From UBA1422 sp963676385 (GTDB taxonomy: Bacteria > Bacillota > Clostridia > Peptostreptococcales > Anaerovoracaceae), in contig CAXXMM010000010.1 of assembly GCA_963676385.2 (NCBI GenBank), positions 1 to 64,000 of the forward strand: 64,000 nt of DNA. Reading direction: 5' to 3'. A program made the position numbers and the translations under genes. This document shows positions 1 through 8,593 of the stretch, piece by piece (position 1 is the stretch's first letter; the number at the start of each line of letters is the position of its first letter). A model generated the notes under the pieces. The model had not been told where the DNA came from and made no database searches. It saw only the letters and a list, made by a program, of their open reading frames with translations.

Positions 1-941
1 AACAAAACCATCAAAATCGGAGCCCATCTAAGGTTTACAATGCTTCCATCGTTTTCGTAATTGCTCTTGCTGAACATAGGCCCAAAGATTTCTTTTGCTT
101 TGGGCAAAATGCCTTTGACTATGATACCAACACCGGTACCTACCATTAAGCCAATACCTAAGGATGATTGAATGCCTTTGGCGGTTGCCAGATCCCACCA
201 ACCCCAAGACGTTCCACCAACAACGATGCCAAAGTTGCCTAAAACTGCGCCCAAAAACCAAACGCCGATAAAGACAGGGCCAACAATATAGCCCACTGAA
301 ATCAGCATGGGGGATGCCCAAATTGCAGGGATGATGCCATAGGTGGTTGTCAAATTAGACGTAGCCGCACTACCCGGCAACAGAGACGGGATTAATAACA
401 GTTTGTCTCGGAAGAATGTCCAGATTGCCGCAATGCCCAAAGATGAGAATAGGGTGATTGCTTTCTTTCCGCCTTCGTCTCCGACAATGAGTGTTTCCGC
501 AGCTGCTTGGCCCATTGGATAGGGAAGGGCTTTGGTTTCAACAAAGTATTTTCGTATAAGTGCTGTAAAAATCAGGCCGAGAAGTACGCCGCCTAACACG
601 ACCAAAAGTAAATCCAAAAAGCTGACATCTGCACCTGGATCCAGCATATAGATGCCTGGAATGGTGAAGGCCAGTCCGCCTGCGGTCATGGCACCGGCAG
701 ACATTGTGGTATGGGTTACATTAATTTCATTAATGTTTGTCTTACCCAATGCTTTCAAGAAGAACATGGAGATTAGTGCGACAAAGATTATGGGGAAAGG
801 TAATGCGCCTAACTTCAGTGCCACATACATGGAACTGCAAGTTAGAACCATTGAGCCGGTGGCTCCGATTATCATCCCACGAACAGTAAACTGCTCTCGG
901 AATGAGGTGGCATATTTGATGCCTTTTGTTTCTTTTTCCAT
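1..941 (-). CDS. OPT family oligopeptide transporter (3' end outside window)
   Basis: Integral membrane transporter of the OPT superfamily, which moves small peptides or metal chelates across the cytoplasmic membrane. Only the N-terminal ~313 residues are in the window; the frame stays open to base 1. The start at 941 follows an AGGAAGG ribosome binding site. Visible features are a soluble N-terminus ending in SFREQFTVRG, then repeated long hydrophobic segments. The stretch GGLAFTIPGIYML and the PMGQAAAETL motif are typical of the bacterial OPT branch. It lies 60 bp downstream of an amidohydrolase gene on the same strand, so peptide or amide scavenging is a plausible joint role. Substrate cannot be told from sequence. 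Confidence 0.88.
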   Translation of the reverse strand, partial: MEKETKGIKYATSFREQFTVRGMIIGATGSMVLTCSSMYVALKLGALPFPIIFVALISMFFLKALGKTNINEINVTHTTMSAGAMTAGGLAFTIPGIYMLDPGADVSFLDLLLVVLGGVLLGLIFTALIRKYFVETKALPYPMGQAAAETLIVGDEGGKKAITLFSSLGIAAIWTFFRDKLLLIPSLLPGSAATSNLTTTYGIIPAIWASPMLISVGYIVGPVFIGVWFLGAVLGNFGIVVGGTSWGWWDLATAKGIQSSLGIGLMVGTGVGIIVKGILPKAKEIFGPMFSKSNYENDGSIVNLRWAPILMVL

Positions 942-1001
942 TTTTCCTTCCTTTCATCTTAACAAATAAGTCTCTTCTTATATAATGCAAAACAGTGTTC
1001 G

Positions 1002-2672
1002 TTACGAAGTAGACTCTTCATACTCAATTATACCATCTATTACGGTCATTTCAATCTTTACTTCTCTGATTTGCTCCGGTAAAGTTGTAAGAATGTCCTG
1101 GGAAAGGACAACCAAATCCGCCAGTTTTCCCACTTCAATACTTCCTTTGATGGCTTCTTCTCCGGAAGCAATGGCGCCGTTGTAGGTGTAGAGTCGTAAG
1201 GCCTCCAATAAAGTAATACATTGAGTTTGATCCAGCACCTCTCCGGTGGTTCGATCAACTCGATTCACTGCAGCATCCAGTAATGCCATGGACTCCATGG
1301 GCCCTGACGGAGCATCACTGGAAATGGACACACGAACCCCGGCATCAATCATGGATCGAAGGGCAATGAAATACTTCATTCGCTCTGCGCCGTAGAATTT
1401 CACATAATTACTTCCATTCCAGTTGAGAAATCCCGGATTGCAGCTGGGGCAGATGCCCAATGTTGCCATTCGGTCAATCAGATCCGGATCCACAATGGCG
1501 CAGTGTTCAATTCGATGGCGCGGATCCTCTCTTGGGTATTTCTCCATGGTTTTTTCGTACCCCTCCACCATAAATTCCACCGCCAAATCTCCCACAGCGT
1601 GGGCAGTGGCTTGGCAGCCGGCCTTGTGAAGGAATTCAATATAATCTGCGGTCTCTTCTCGGGTCCATCCCAAAATTCCCGGAAGTTCCGGGTCATGGGA
1701 ATAAGGCTTCCGAGTGGCGCAGGAAGGTGCACTGGTACCACCGTCAATCATGAACTTGCAGGATCCAAAGCGAAAATAGGGATTGCCTTCTCCGCTTCGA
1801 TGACCCCCTTCAATAAAGGCCTTGTTTTCCGCCAAAGAAAAGGGTTTTCCAAAGATGCTGTGAATCATCATGTATGACCTTGGCTTAAAAATTCTTTTCT
1901 CGCACAACTCCTTCATTAGCTGATAGGAAACATCACCACATTCCCCTGCATCGTGAACAGAAGTAATCCCATTTTTCAGCAGCAGCGTGTTGGATTTCAT
2001 CGCCGCCTTATACTGTTGCTCCCTTGTATATCCCACTTTGCTCCATAGCAAAAAATGGGTGTGGTCATAGACCAATCCAGTCAATCGGTTTTCATGCACT
2101 TCAATTTCATTTTTTGGATATTTTGCTGCATCCGCCGGGGTGACCACCCCAATGGTAGACAGGGCCATACTGTTATAAATGGAAACGTGGCCGCTGACAT
2201 GCATACATTGCACCGGGTGATGAGGTGCCGCTAGGTCTAATTCTTCCCGGGAAACATGCCTTTTTTCGGCAATGCTGTTTTGGTTATAGCCCATCATAGA
2301 AATCCAACTTCCCGGCGGCCGATTGGCGGCTGCCTTTCGCACCATACAAAGGATGTCCTCTATGGATGGACAATTTTCAAGGGAAATGTTGATAATGGCC
2401 GCATGCTCATCATCTCCAAAAAACCCATTTAAAATAGGATGGTAATGGCTGTCGATAAATCCCGGCAACAGGGATTTTCCCTGTAGGTCAATGACGCTTG
2501 TGTCCTGCCCTTTGTACCGGAGCGCTTCTTTCGAAGTTCCAACATAAATAATTTTGTTCTCCCTTACGGCCACTGCCTGACAAATTCGATCCATGGGATC
2601 CATAGTGACCACTGAGGCGTTGACAAAAATAATGTCGGCCAATGACGCCTTGTTTTGCATTTCTTTTTCCAT
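1002..2672 (-). CDS. Amidohydrolase family protein (YtcJ-like)
   Basis: Predicted metal-dependent hydrolase of the amidohydrolase superfamily, YtcJ-like branch (556 residues). The N-terminal beta segment carries DIIFVNASVVTMDP and the first metal motif is GFIDSHYHP; a later HAVGD and a RIEHC motif supply further metal ligands, and SSDAPSGP near the C-terminus holds the last catalytic Asp. The C-terminal GKLADLVVLSQD is the usual closing beta-sandwich. I chose the ATG at 2672 because it has GGAG eight bases upstream; a longer frame from a TTG at 2735 lacks this. Related enzymes hydrolyse amides of varied substrates, so the substrate is not assigned. It sits between panE and an OPT transporter on one strand. 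Confidence 0.85.
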   Translation of the reverse strand: MEKEMQNKASLADIIFVNASVVTMDPMDRICQAVAVRENKIIYVGTSKEALRYKGQDTSVIDLQGKSLLPGFIDSHYHPILNGFFGDDEHAAIINISLENCPSIEDILCMVRKAAANRPPGSWISMMGYNQNSIAEKRHVSREELDLAAPHHPVQCMHVSGHVSIYNSMALSTIGVVTPADAAKYPKNEIEVHENRLTGLVYDHTHFLLWSKVGYTREQQYKAAMKSNTLLLKNGITSVHDAGECGDVSYQLMKELCEKRIFKPRSYMMIHSIFGKPFSLAENKAFIEGGHRSGEGNPYFRFGSCKFMIDGGTSAPSCATRKPYSHDPELPGILGWTREETADYIEFLHKAGCQATAHAVGDLAVEFMVEGYEKTMEKYPREDPRHRIEHCAIVDPDLIDRMATLGICPSCNPGFLNWNGSNYVKFYGAERMKYFIALRSMIDAGVRVSISSDAPSGPMESMALLDAAVNRVDRTTGEVLDQTQCITLLEALRLYTYNGAIASGEEAIKGSIEVGKLADLVVLSQDILTTLPEQIREVKIEMTVIDGIIEYEESTS

Positions 2673-2787
2673 TTGCTGCACTCCATTTTTTCCATCGATG
2701 TGGTTATCAAAAAGTGTCTGCTTTGGTTTTTTCAAACTTGCAGTGTCTCATTTGGCTTTTAACTTGTATATGTTCTATGTATTTCGT

Positions 2788-3711
2788 TTATCCCTTTTTT
2801 TGTTCAATGGTTTTGATCAAGTTGGTTAACACCAGGTTGGTTGGGGTTGGAATGCCCAATGCCCGCCCTTCCCGAACAATGGCGCCATTGATCATGTCAA
2901 TTTCAGTTTTTCTGCCGCTGGTTACATCCTGCAGCATGGAAGACCGATTGGGGGCTGTCCCAATGCACAGGGCACGGGTATGTTCCACCGCATCTTCATA
3001 ACTCAGTTTGATGCCTTTGGCATCTGCCACGGCTTTGGCCTCCAGCACCGCCAAGGCCATCAGTTCTTCCGTTTCCGGATAGTCCAAAATCTGTCCGTTC
3101 AACAGTCCTGTAATGGCAGTTAAGGCATTGAGGCCAACATTGCTCAGCAACTTGCCCCAAATCAGGCCAATGGCATTGTCCGACGTGTCAGTATCAAGGC
3201 CTGCCTCACAAAACATGGTTGCAATTCCTTGGGCCCGTTGGGTAATTACTCCGGAAAGTTCTCCGATGATGGTTTTCCCTTTTCCGGCATGTTTCATTTT
3301 GCCCGGGCCCAGCATGGTTGCCCCATGGGCTGTAGTTCCGGCCAAAACGTTATTTGGCGATACCTCTTCACAAATGGCATCCACATTGCCCAAACCGTTT
3401 TGGAGCGTCAATACCATGGTGTTTCCCCCCAGCAACGCTTTGTTGGCTTTCACCGCATCCTTGGTCATGGTGGATTTTACAAAAATGATTGCCAGATCCA
3501 CAGGTCCAATGTCTTCTGCCTTGCTGCAGGCTTTGATTTTTTTGTATGTTTGGAACTGACCGTCTTCTTCCATTTGTATACCATATTGATTCATGGCATC
3601 CAAATGATCCTGCCATACGTCCAAAAGATAAACCTTATTTTGTTCCAAAGTGGAAAGTCTGGCACCATATAGGCAACCCATGGCACCGGCACCAACGATG
3701 GCTATTTTCAT
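2788..3711 (-). CDS. panE: 2-dehydropantoate 2-reductase (ketopantoate reductase)
   Basis: NADPH-dependent reduction of 2-dehydropantoate to pantoate, the second step toward pantothenate and coenzyme A; cytosolic. The 307-residue product has the Rossmann motif GAGAMGCLYGARL at its N-terminus, the conserved VKSTMT segment near residue 80, LQNGLGN near 105 and the KLLSNVGLNALTAI helix of the C-terminal domain. GGAG precedes the ATG at 3711; a longer upstream frame to 3750 has no comparable site. It lies 61 bp downstream of panB, the preceding pathway step, so the two probably share a transcript. ApbA/PanE relatives include other 2-oxoacid reductases, but the panB neighbour supports this call. 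Confidence 0.9.
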   Translation of the reverse strand: MKIAIVGAGAMGCLYGARLSTLEQNKVYLLDVWQDHLDAMNQYGIQMEEDGQFQTYKKIKACSKAEDIGPVDLAIIFVKSTMTKDAVKANKALLGGNTMVLTLQNGLGNVDAICEEVSPNNVLAGTTAHGATMLGPGKMKHAGKGKTIIGELSGVITQRAQGIATMFCEAGLDTDTSDNAIGLIWGKLLSNVGLNALTAITGLLNGQILDYPETEELMALAVLEAKAVADAKGIKLSYEDAVEHTRALCIGTAPNRSSMLQDVTSGRKTEIDMINGAIVREGRALGIPTPTNLVLTNLIKTIEQKKG

Positions 3712-3772
3712 AATTGCTCCTTTATCCCGGCAACTCGTCGTTGCCTCCACACGAACGCCTTACCTCGGCATT

Positions 3773-4603
3773 TTAATACAGTCGCTTTAATTCTTCCTCG
3801 GAAACACCGCCAAAGGTGTGCTTTTCTTCGGGGAATGCGCCGGATTTTACTTCTTCTTTGTAAGTCTTTAAGGCCCCAACAATTTCCGGGGATAGCTTCA
3901 TGTACTGCTTCACGAACTTCGGCAGGAATTTTTCAAAGAGTCCAACCATATCATGGAAAACCAAAACTTGCCCGTCCGTATATCTGCCACCGCCAATACC
4001 AATGGTGGGAATCTCCAATTTTTGAGTAATCAGTTTGCCCAGTTCTTCCGGCACACATTCCAGCACAATGGCAAAGGCCCCTGCCTCTTGAAGTGCCAAT
4101 GCATCCTCAAGCACGTCTTTGGCAGCGTCTCCTTTGCCTTGGATTTTAAATCCTCCCAATTTGGAAACCGTCTGCGGGGTCAGTCCAATGTGTCCCATCA
4201 CCGGAACACCGGCATCTACAATGGCCTTCACAATGTGAGCCACGTCTTTTCCGCCTTCCAGCTTTATGACGTCGCAACGACCTTCTTTCATCAGGCGTGT
4301 TGCATTTTCAATGGCTTGCTCTTTTGAAATATTATAAGAACCAAATGGCATGTCCCCTACAATCATCGGCGTAGGTGCTCCAAGAACCACCGGCCGAATG
4401 TGGTGCAGCATTTGATCCATGGTGCAGGCTACCGTGGAGTCATCTCCCAGAACAGTCATCATCAATGAGTCTCCAACCAAGATGATTTCAATGCCCGCCT
4501 GTTCAACCATGCACGCTGTGGGAAAGTCATAGGCGGTAGTCATGCTGATCTTCTCGCCCTTCTCTTTCATTTCCTTTAATTTAAGTGTTGTAATCTTTGC
4601 CAT
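3773..4603 (-). CDS. panB: 3-methyl-2-oxobutanoate hydroxymethyltransferase
   Basis: Transfers a one-carbon unit from 5,10-methylenetetrahydrofolate to 2-oxoisovalerate, making ketopantoate, the first committed step of pantothenate synthesis. The 276-residue length is normal. Recognisable motifs are MTTAYDFPTA, LVGDSLMMTVLG, MPFGSY, VIKLEGG, PVMGHIGLTPQ and GIGGG, covering the Mg2+ and substrate sites of the TIM barrel. An AAAGGAGA site precedes the ATG. It is the first gene of a minus-strand set (panB, panE, amidohydrolase, OPT transporter) and is divergent from tRNA-Pro. panC and panD are not in the window. Confidence 0.95.
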   Translation of the reverse strand: MAKITTLKLKEMKEKGEKISMTTAYDFPTACMVEQAGIEIILVGDSLMMTVLGDDSTVACTMDQMLHHIRPVVLGAPTPMIVGDMPFGSYNISKEQAIENATRLMKEGRCDVIKLEGGKDVAHIVKAIVDAGVPVMGHIGLTPQTVSKLGGFKIQGKGDAAKDVLEDALALQEAGAFAIVLECVPEELGKLITQKLEIPTIGIGGGRYTDGQVLVFHDMVGLFEKFLPKFVKQYMKLSPEIVGALKTYKEEVKSGAFPEEKHTFGGVSEEELKRLY

Positions 4604-4727
4604 AGTCCTGTCTCCTTTTATTTATACTTCTGTATCCATTGTACATGATTTTACGAAAACTTTTTACAATTATTTAATTATATATCTTTTTTTTCTTTCC
4701 GTCATGTGTATAATATACTTATTGTCG

Positions 4728-4804
4728 CGGGACGTGGCGCAGCTTGGTAGCGCGATTGCTTCGGGAGTAATAGGCCGCAGGTTCAAATCCTGTCGTCCCG
4801 ACCA
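4728..4804 (+). tRNA. tRNA-Pro (anticodon CGG)
   Basis: A full cloverleaf can be drawn: acceptor CGGGACG pairs with CGTCCCG, the D-arm is GCGC/GCGC, the anticodon stem ATTGC/GTAAT encloses the loop TTCGGGA with anticodon CGG, and the T-arm is GCAGG-TTCAAAT-CCTGT. Discriminator A and CCA are encoded. A TATAAT box lies at 4709-4714. The AT-rich dnd island begins directly after its 3' end, the usual site of island integration. Confidence 0.96.
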
Positions 4805-5108
4805 AATACAAAAACGAATTTGTTTATCCTGATTCTTTGGATTCTGTGATCCCACAGAACAGATCAGAAAAAGAAGCCCCCATAATACAGTATAATTTTA
4901 GAAAGATCAATCAAGTATAGAATAGTATTATAGTACAGATATAGTTCATTTAATTGCACTAATTATTCAAGTATCTACAAATCACTTTACTATCTCTTTT
5001 CACATTCTGCGCTAACACATGTTTTTTATTTTTCTTCAATATGCTATACTGCAAATGTATACAAATTATGGGTTTTTAATGCCAACTAATATGATAGGAG
5101 TGGTTGTT
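4805..5108. other. AT-rich intergenic region between tRNA-Pro and the DUF262 gene
   Basis: No gene is supported here. A short perfect hairpin, TTCTGTG-ATCC-CACAGAA, lies at 4842-4859 and lacks a following T-run, so it may be a weak processing or termination signal after the tRNA. The rest is strongly AT-rich and presumably contains the promoter of the DUF262 gene, but no box pair stands out. I saw no second copy of the tRNA 3' end here. Confidence 0.5.
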
Positions 5109-7049
5109 ATGCAAATGGTATCATTCATTGCCAGTATTCGCGAATTTTTTTTAATGAAGCGGGATAACAACCCTGATTTTAATCCGCACCAGACAAGATT
5201 TGTCATCCCCAAGTACCAACGAGAATATAAATGGGATCGTGAAAGAGTGGTTACCTTATTTGGGGATATTAACAATAGAGATAAATTTTTAGGAAATATT
5301 ATTTTAAATGAAGTGTCTGATTATTATGAAATAGTTGATGGGCAACAGCGAATCACAACTATTGTACTGTTTTTAGTTGCATTATTTAATCGCAGCAAGG
5401 ATACGAAAGGTACTGCATTAAACGAAGAGCAAACTAAAATATTAGAGTATCTTAAACGCGAAGACCATCTTATATTGGAAAACGAATCTATCGGGGAATA
5501 TCTGAGGCAAGATTTAAATACTATCAACATTGAAATTGAAGTGCAAAAAGATATTTACTTTCAAAATGACACTTTTATTTCGCTATACAATGAAATAGAA
5601 AGCGAGCTATCATCAGTAAAGAATACTCTTAGTTTCCTGAAGAAACTTTTGGATTGCAAAATACTTGTACTAATTGGAGATACGGGAGGACAACAAAATG
5701 AATCAATAGAAGATATATTTCTTGATATCAATTTTAAATCTCAATTATTAGATGTTTCAGATATTTTTAAAGGATATTGTTTTAAAAACTATTTTTCAAG
5801 CAATCATGATGAATTAAAGACGCTCTGGACAGACATTCGTAAAAACACGAAAGAATTTGAGAAGTTTGGATATAAAGATTCCAAAGATACGAGTGAATAC
5901 TTATATTATTATCTTTTATCTTTGCCAGGAAGTTATGAGATAACTGCAAATCTTTCCCCGCATGGCAAACATTATTTAGAAGGGAAAAGCAATTCTGAAA
6001 CAAAAAAACTTTTATCCAACATGGTTGAGTATGGGAAACATGTCATGAAGTTCTATTCCAAACTGACAGATGAAACGTATACATTTGTTGATATTTGCAC
6101 GGATGCGGAAAGCCATAAAGCAGAAAGTCAAAATATTTCAGTCATGCGTCAGATGTGCCGTGACATTATACGATATCCGAATGCTCAATATTTTAAGTTT
6201 CCATTCTTCATGTTCATCCATTGCTTGCATGGTAATACTCATTACAAAGATTCTCTTACCTATGAAAACCTAAAAAAAATTGTGTCTAATTATTATATAT
6301 ATGCGTTTCTTTTTATAAACGATAGTACCTCCAAAAGCAAAAGTTCTATCGATCATACAATATTTGATGCTCTTTACGATTCCCAAAAGAATCCACAAGA
6401 AATCGTGGACGATATCATAAATGCACTAAAAAATCTTCGCAAAACATACCTTGAACGCTATGTCCAGTTCAGGAAATTTAATCTTGAAAGCTCATATGCC
6501 CTGTATTCTTTGATTGATAATTATGATTCACAAAGTAACTTTTTAAAGGAACTCTACACCTTACCAAACTACAATAAAGAACACTTTTTAGTGCATGCTA
6601 ATTCTAAAATGGATGTCCAATGGCATGATAATGGCAATTCCTTTACATTTAGCTTGAAAACTCTTTTGGGTATTTCAGAAGGGAGAAATTTTTTGGGAAA
6701 TCAGTATAGAAAGCTGACTTCAAATTACCTTATTCTTCCTGCAGAACTCAATAGAACCCTTGGGCAGTTGGACGTTGTAGAAAAGATATCAAAGATTAAA
6801 AATCACTATCAATCACAATCGAAACGTACTCCTATCCATGTTGAAGTTTTTATCCAGCATATCGAAAACATAAATGAATATGTAAAATTGCAACAAATAA
6901 AAGGGGAAAAGGCAACGCAAAAAGAAATTACGGATACATACCAAGCGTTTATTAAAACCTATTTTAGCGAGGAACAACAACAAGTACTATGTAAAGCAAT
7001 TGAAACGGCTTTGCAAATGGCATTCAGAACACAAGCAACAATTCAATGA
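5109..7049 (+). CDS. DUF262 (GmrSD/SspE-like) protein, candidate phosphorothioate-linked restriction effector
   Basis: A 646-residue protein whose N-terminus is a ParB-like DUF262 domain: IPKYQREYKW near residue 32, FLGNIIL, and the signature VDGQQRITT near 77. The C-terminal third resembles the DUF1524/HNH half of this superfamily: KEHFLVHA near 491 and YLILPAELNR near 546. The HNH residues look degenerate, so nuclease activity is uncertain. DUF262-DUF1524 proteins include the modified-DNA enzyme GmrSD and SspE, which acts with phosphorothioation. Its stop lies 6 bp from the convergent dndA stop, so a restriction role with the Dnd genes is inferred from context. I chose the ATG at 5109 (GGAG eight bases upstream) over an upstream ATG at 5019 that lacks a site and adds a poor N-terminus. 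Confidence 0.8.
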   Translation: MQMVSFIASIREFFLMKRDNNPDFNPHQTRFVIPKYQREYKWDRERVVTLFGDINNRDKFLGNIILNEVSDYYEIVDGQQRITTIVLFLVALFNRSKDTKGTALNEEQTKILEYLKREDHLILENESIGEYLRQDLNTINIEIEVQKDIYFQNDTFISLYNEIESELSSVKNTLSFLKKLLDCKILVLIGDTGGQQNESIEDIFLDINFKSQLLDVSDIFKGYCFKNYFSSNHDELKTLWTDIRKNTKEFEKFGYKDSKDTSEYLYYYLLSLPGSYEITANLSPHGKHYLEGKSNSETKKLLSNMVEYGKHVMKFYSKLTDETYTFVDICTDAESHKAESQNISVMRQMCRDIIRYPNAQYFKFPFFMFIHCLHGNTHYKDSLTYENLKKIVSNYYIYAFLFINDSTSKSKSSIDHTIFDALYDSQKNPQEIVDDIINALKNLRKTYLERYVQFRKFNLESSYALYSLIDNYDSQSNFLKELYTLPNYNKEHFLVHANSKMDVQWHDNGNSFTFSLKTLLGISEGRNFLGNQYRKLTSNYLILPAELNRTLGQLDVVEKISKIKNHYQSQSKRTPIHVEVFIQHIENINEYVKLQQIKGEKATQKEITDTYQAFIKTYFSEEQQQVLCKAIETALQMAFRTQATIQ

Positions 7050-7055
7050 AAGAAG

Positions 7056-8195
7056 CTACTGTTGCTTCAAAACTTGTGAGAGTAATTGGGGGAAAAAGTT
7101 CTTCTCAATTGCATAAACTCCCCAACTTAACCTAACAGCACTCTCGATTCTATCTTCAGACAACCCCATTGCTGTTAAAACGTAACTCGGGCTATAATCG
7201 TGTGACGTGCAAGCGGAGCCATTTGAAATGCTACAGTATTGCTTTGTTGCAAGCATAAGTGCCTCAGAATCTACACCGAGAAAACTGATATTTAGCGTAT
7301 TGTCCACACAATAGAATGGATCCCCATTAATTTTATAGAGAACCCCGGATTTTTTGATTGAATCAATAATGTCTTGTTTATTCCGCCTATAACGTATCTG
7401 GTTGTCCCTATATTCATCCTGAGCAATCACACATGCCCTGCCCATCCCTGCAATGAGCGCAACAGGGAGCGTCCCGGGACGAATCCCACCTTCTTGCCCT
7501 CCTCCAAAAATGATGGGATGCAGCGGAGGTCTTTTATTCTCTTTACGTCGGAGAATAAGTGCCCCTATGCCTTGCGGCCCATGCATTTTGTGAGCAGATA
7601 TAGAAAGCATATTATATTTCAATAGCCTAATTTCACCTACCAACTTACCACAACTCTGAACTGCATCAATATGAAAAAATGTATCTGTTTTCCATAATGC
7701 ATCCCCAATTTCTTTTACTGGTTGAATAATACCCGTTTCGTTATTAACATGCTGAACACTGACGAGCAACGTATCCGATCGAACTTTGGAGAGTAAAATT
7801 GCAGGATCAATACGTCCACTCTCATTAGGATTTATTAACTCAACCTCAAATCTCTTTTCAATTAGATGCCTAGTTGCTTCCAGAACAGCCTTGTGTTCGA
7901 TAGAAGTCGTAATGATGTGACGTTTGTTGCTTCTTATCCCATATTCTTCAAGGCCCAATACTGCCATATTATTGCTCTCTGTCGCTCCACTTGTAAAGAT
8001 AACTTCATTGCTTTGAATTCCAAGCAATGAAGCGACCTGTCTACGCGCATCCTCAATTTTCTGGCTTGCTCGTTGCCCATAGTCGTGGGTTCTACTATCT
8101 GCATTTCCATAATACTCACGATAAGAGACAACCATTTCATTAAGCACGCGCTCATCAATAGGGGTCGAAGCATTATAATCCAAATAGATACTCAT
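7056..8195 (-). CDS. dndA: Cysteine desulfurase of the phosphorothioation operon (DndA)
   Basis: PLP-dependent cysteine desulfurase that would mobilise sulfur from cysteine to DndC for DNA phosphorothioate modification. The 379-residue protein begins MSIYLDYNASTP as in NifS/IscS proteins. TSGATESNN binds PLP phosphate, SAHKMHGPQGIG holds the Schiff-base lysine, and the catalytic cysteine is in NGSACTSHDYSP. Its start overlaps the dndE stop by 4 bases (ATGA), indicating translational coupling. In many dnd loci dndA is first or replaced by a chromosomal IscS; here it is last. Sequence alone could equally fit IscS/NifS, so the name rests on operon position. Confidence 0.9.
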   Translation of the reverse strand: MSIYLDYNASTPIDERVLNEMVVSYREYYGNADSRTHDYGQRASQKIEDARRQVASLLGIQSNEVIFTSGATESNNMAVLGLEEYGIRSNKRHIITTSIEHKAVLEATRHLIEKRFEVELINPNESGRIDPAILLSKVRSDTLLVSVQHVNNETGIIQPVKEIGDALWKTDTFFHIDAVQSCGKLVGEIRLLKYNMLSISAHKMHGPQGIGALILRRKENKRPPLHPIIFGGGQEGGIRPGTLPVALIAGMGRACVIAQDEYRDNQIRYRRNKQDIIDSIKKSGVLYKINGDPFYCVDNTLNISFLGVDSEALMLATKQYCSISNGSACTSHDYSPSYVLTAMGLSEDRIESAVRLSWGVYAIEKNFFPQLLSQVLKQQ

Positions 8196-8593
8196 TCCCT
8201 CTCCTCCTCTTGACCTTTGGATAACCCTAGGTTAACCAAATCCTCAATAGACCTAATCACATTAGTGCCAGAAAGATAGGCAATCCCACGATTAAGGTGT
8301 AGCTTAAAATACTTTGCCAAAGTTTCTGTATCTGTGGGCAAGCCATCCTCAAGGCATCTGGCACGTATTAGCGCTTCATATAGCTCATAATTTTCACCAG
8401 CAAATGTATGCCATGACATTTCAACATTACTATCTGCAGCCAGGTCGAAATCAGGTGGAACAGATTTTTCAGACAGAGAGAAACAAAGTGCCCATCTACA
8501 AAGAACATTCCAGTTCTGAATTCCGGTTTTTCCCTTTAGCCTAGACAATTTATCTTTTGATTGGTTTGGTAGAGTAACTTGTCTTATAATCAT
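8192..8593 (-). CDS. dndE: DNA sulfur modification protein DndE
   Basis: Small (133-residue) partner of the DndCDE complex; studied DndE proteins bind nicked DNA and are needed for phosphorothioation. The N-terminus KLSRLKGKTGIQNWNVLCRWALCFSL is family-typical in pattern (written here as start KLSRLKGKTGIQNW, then a hydrophobic helix rich in Leu and Cys). The C-terminal half contains the LNRGIAYL segment. It overlaps dndD upstream and dndA downstream by 4 bases each. Confidence 0.88.
   Translation of the reverse strand: MIIRQVTLPNQSKDKLSRLKGKTGIQNWNVLCRWALCFSLSEKSVPPDFDLAADSNVEMSWHTFAGENYELYEALIRARCLEDGLPTDTETLAKYFKLHLNRGIAYLSGTNVIRSIEDLVNLGLSKGQEEERE

Noticed and set aside
652..969. 105-codon plus-strand frame near the start of the window
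   Set aside because: It is the antisense shadow of the OPT transporter, which shows family sequence and a ribosome site.
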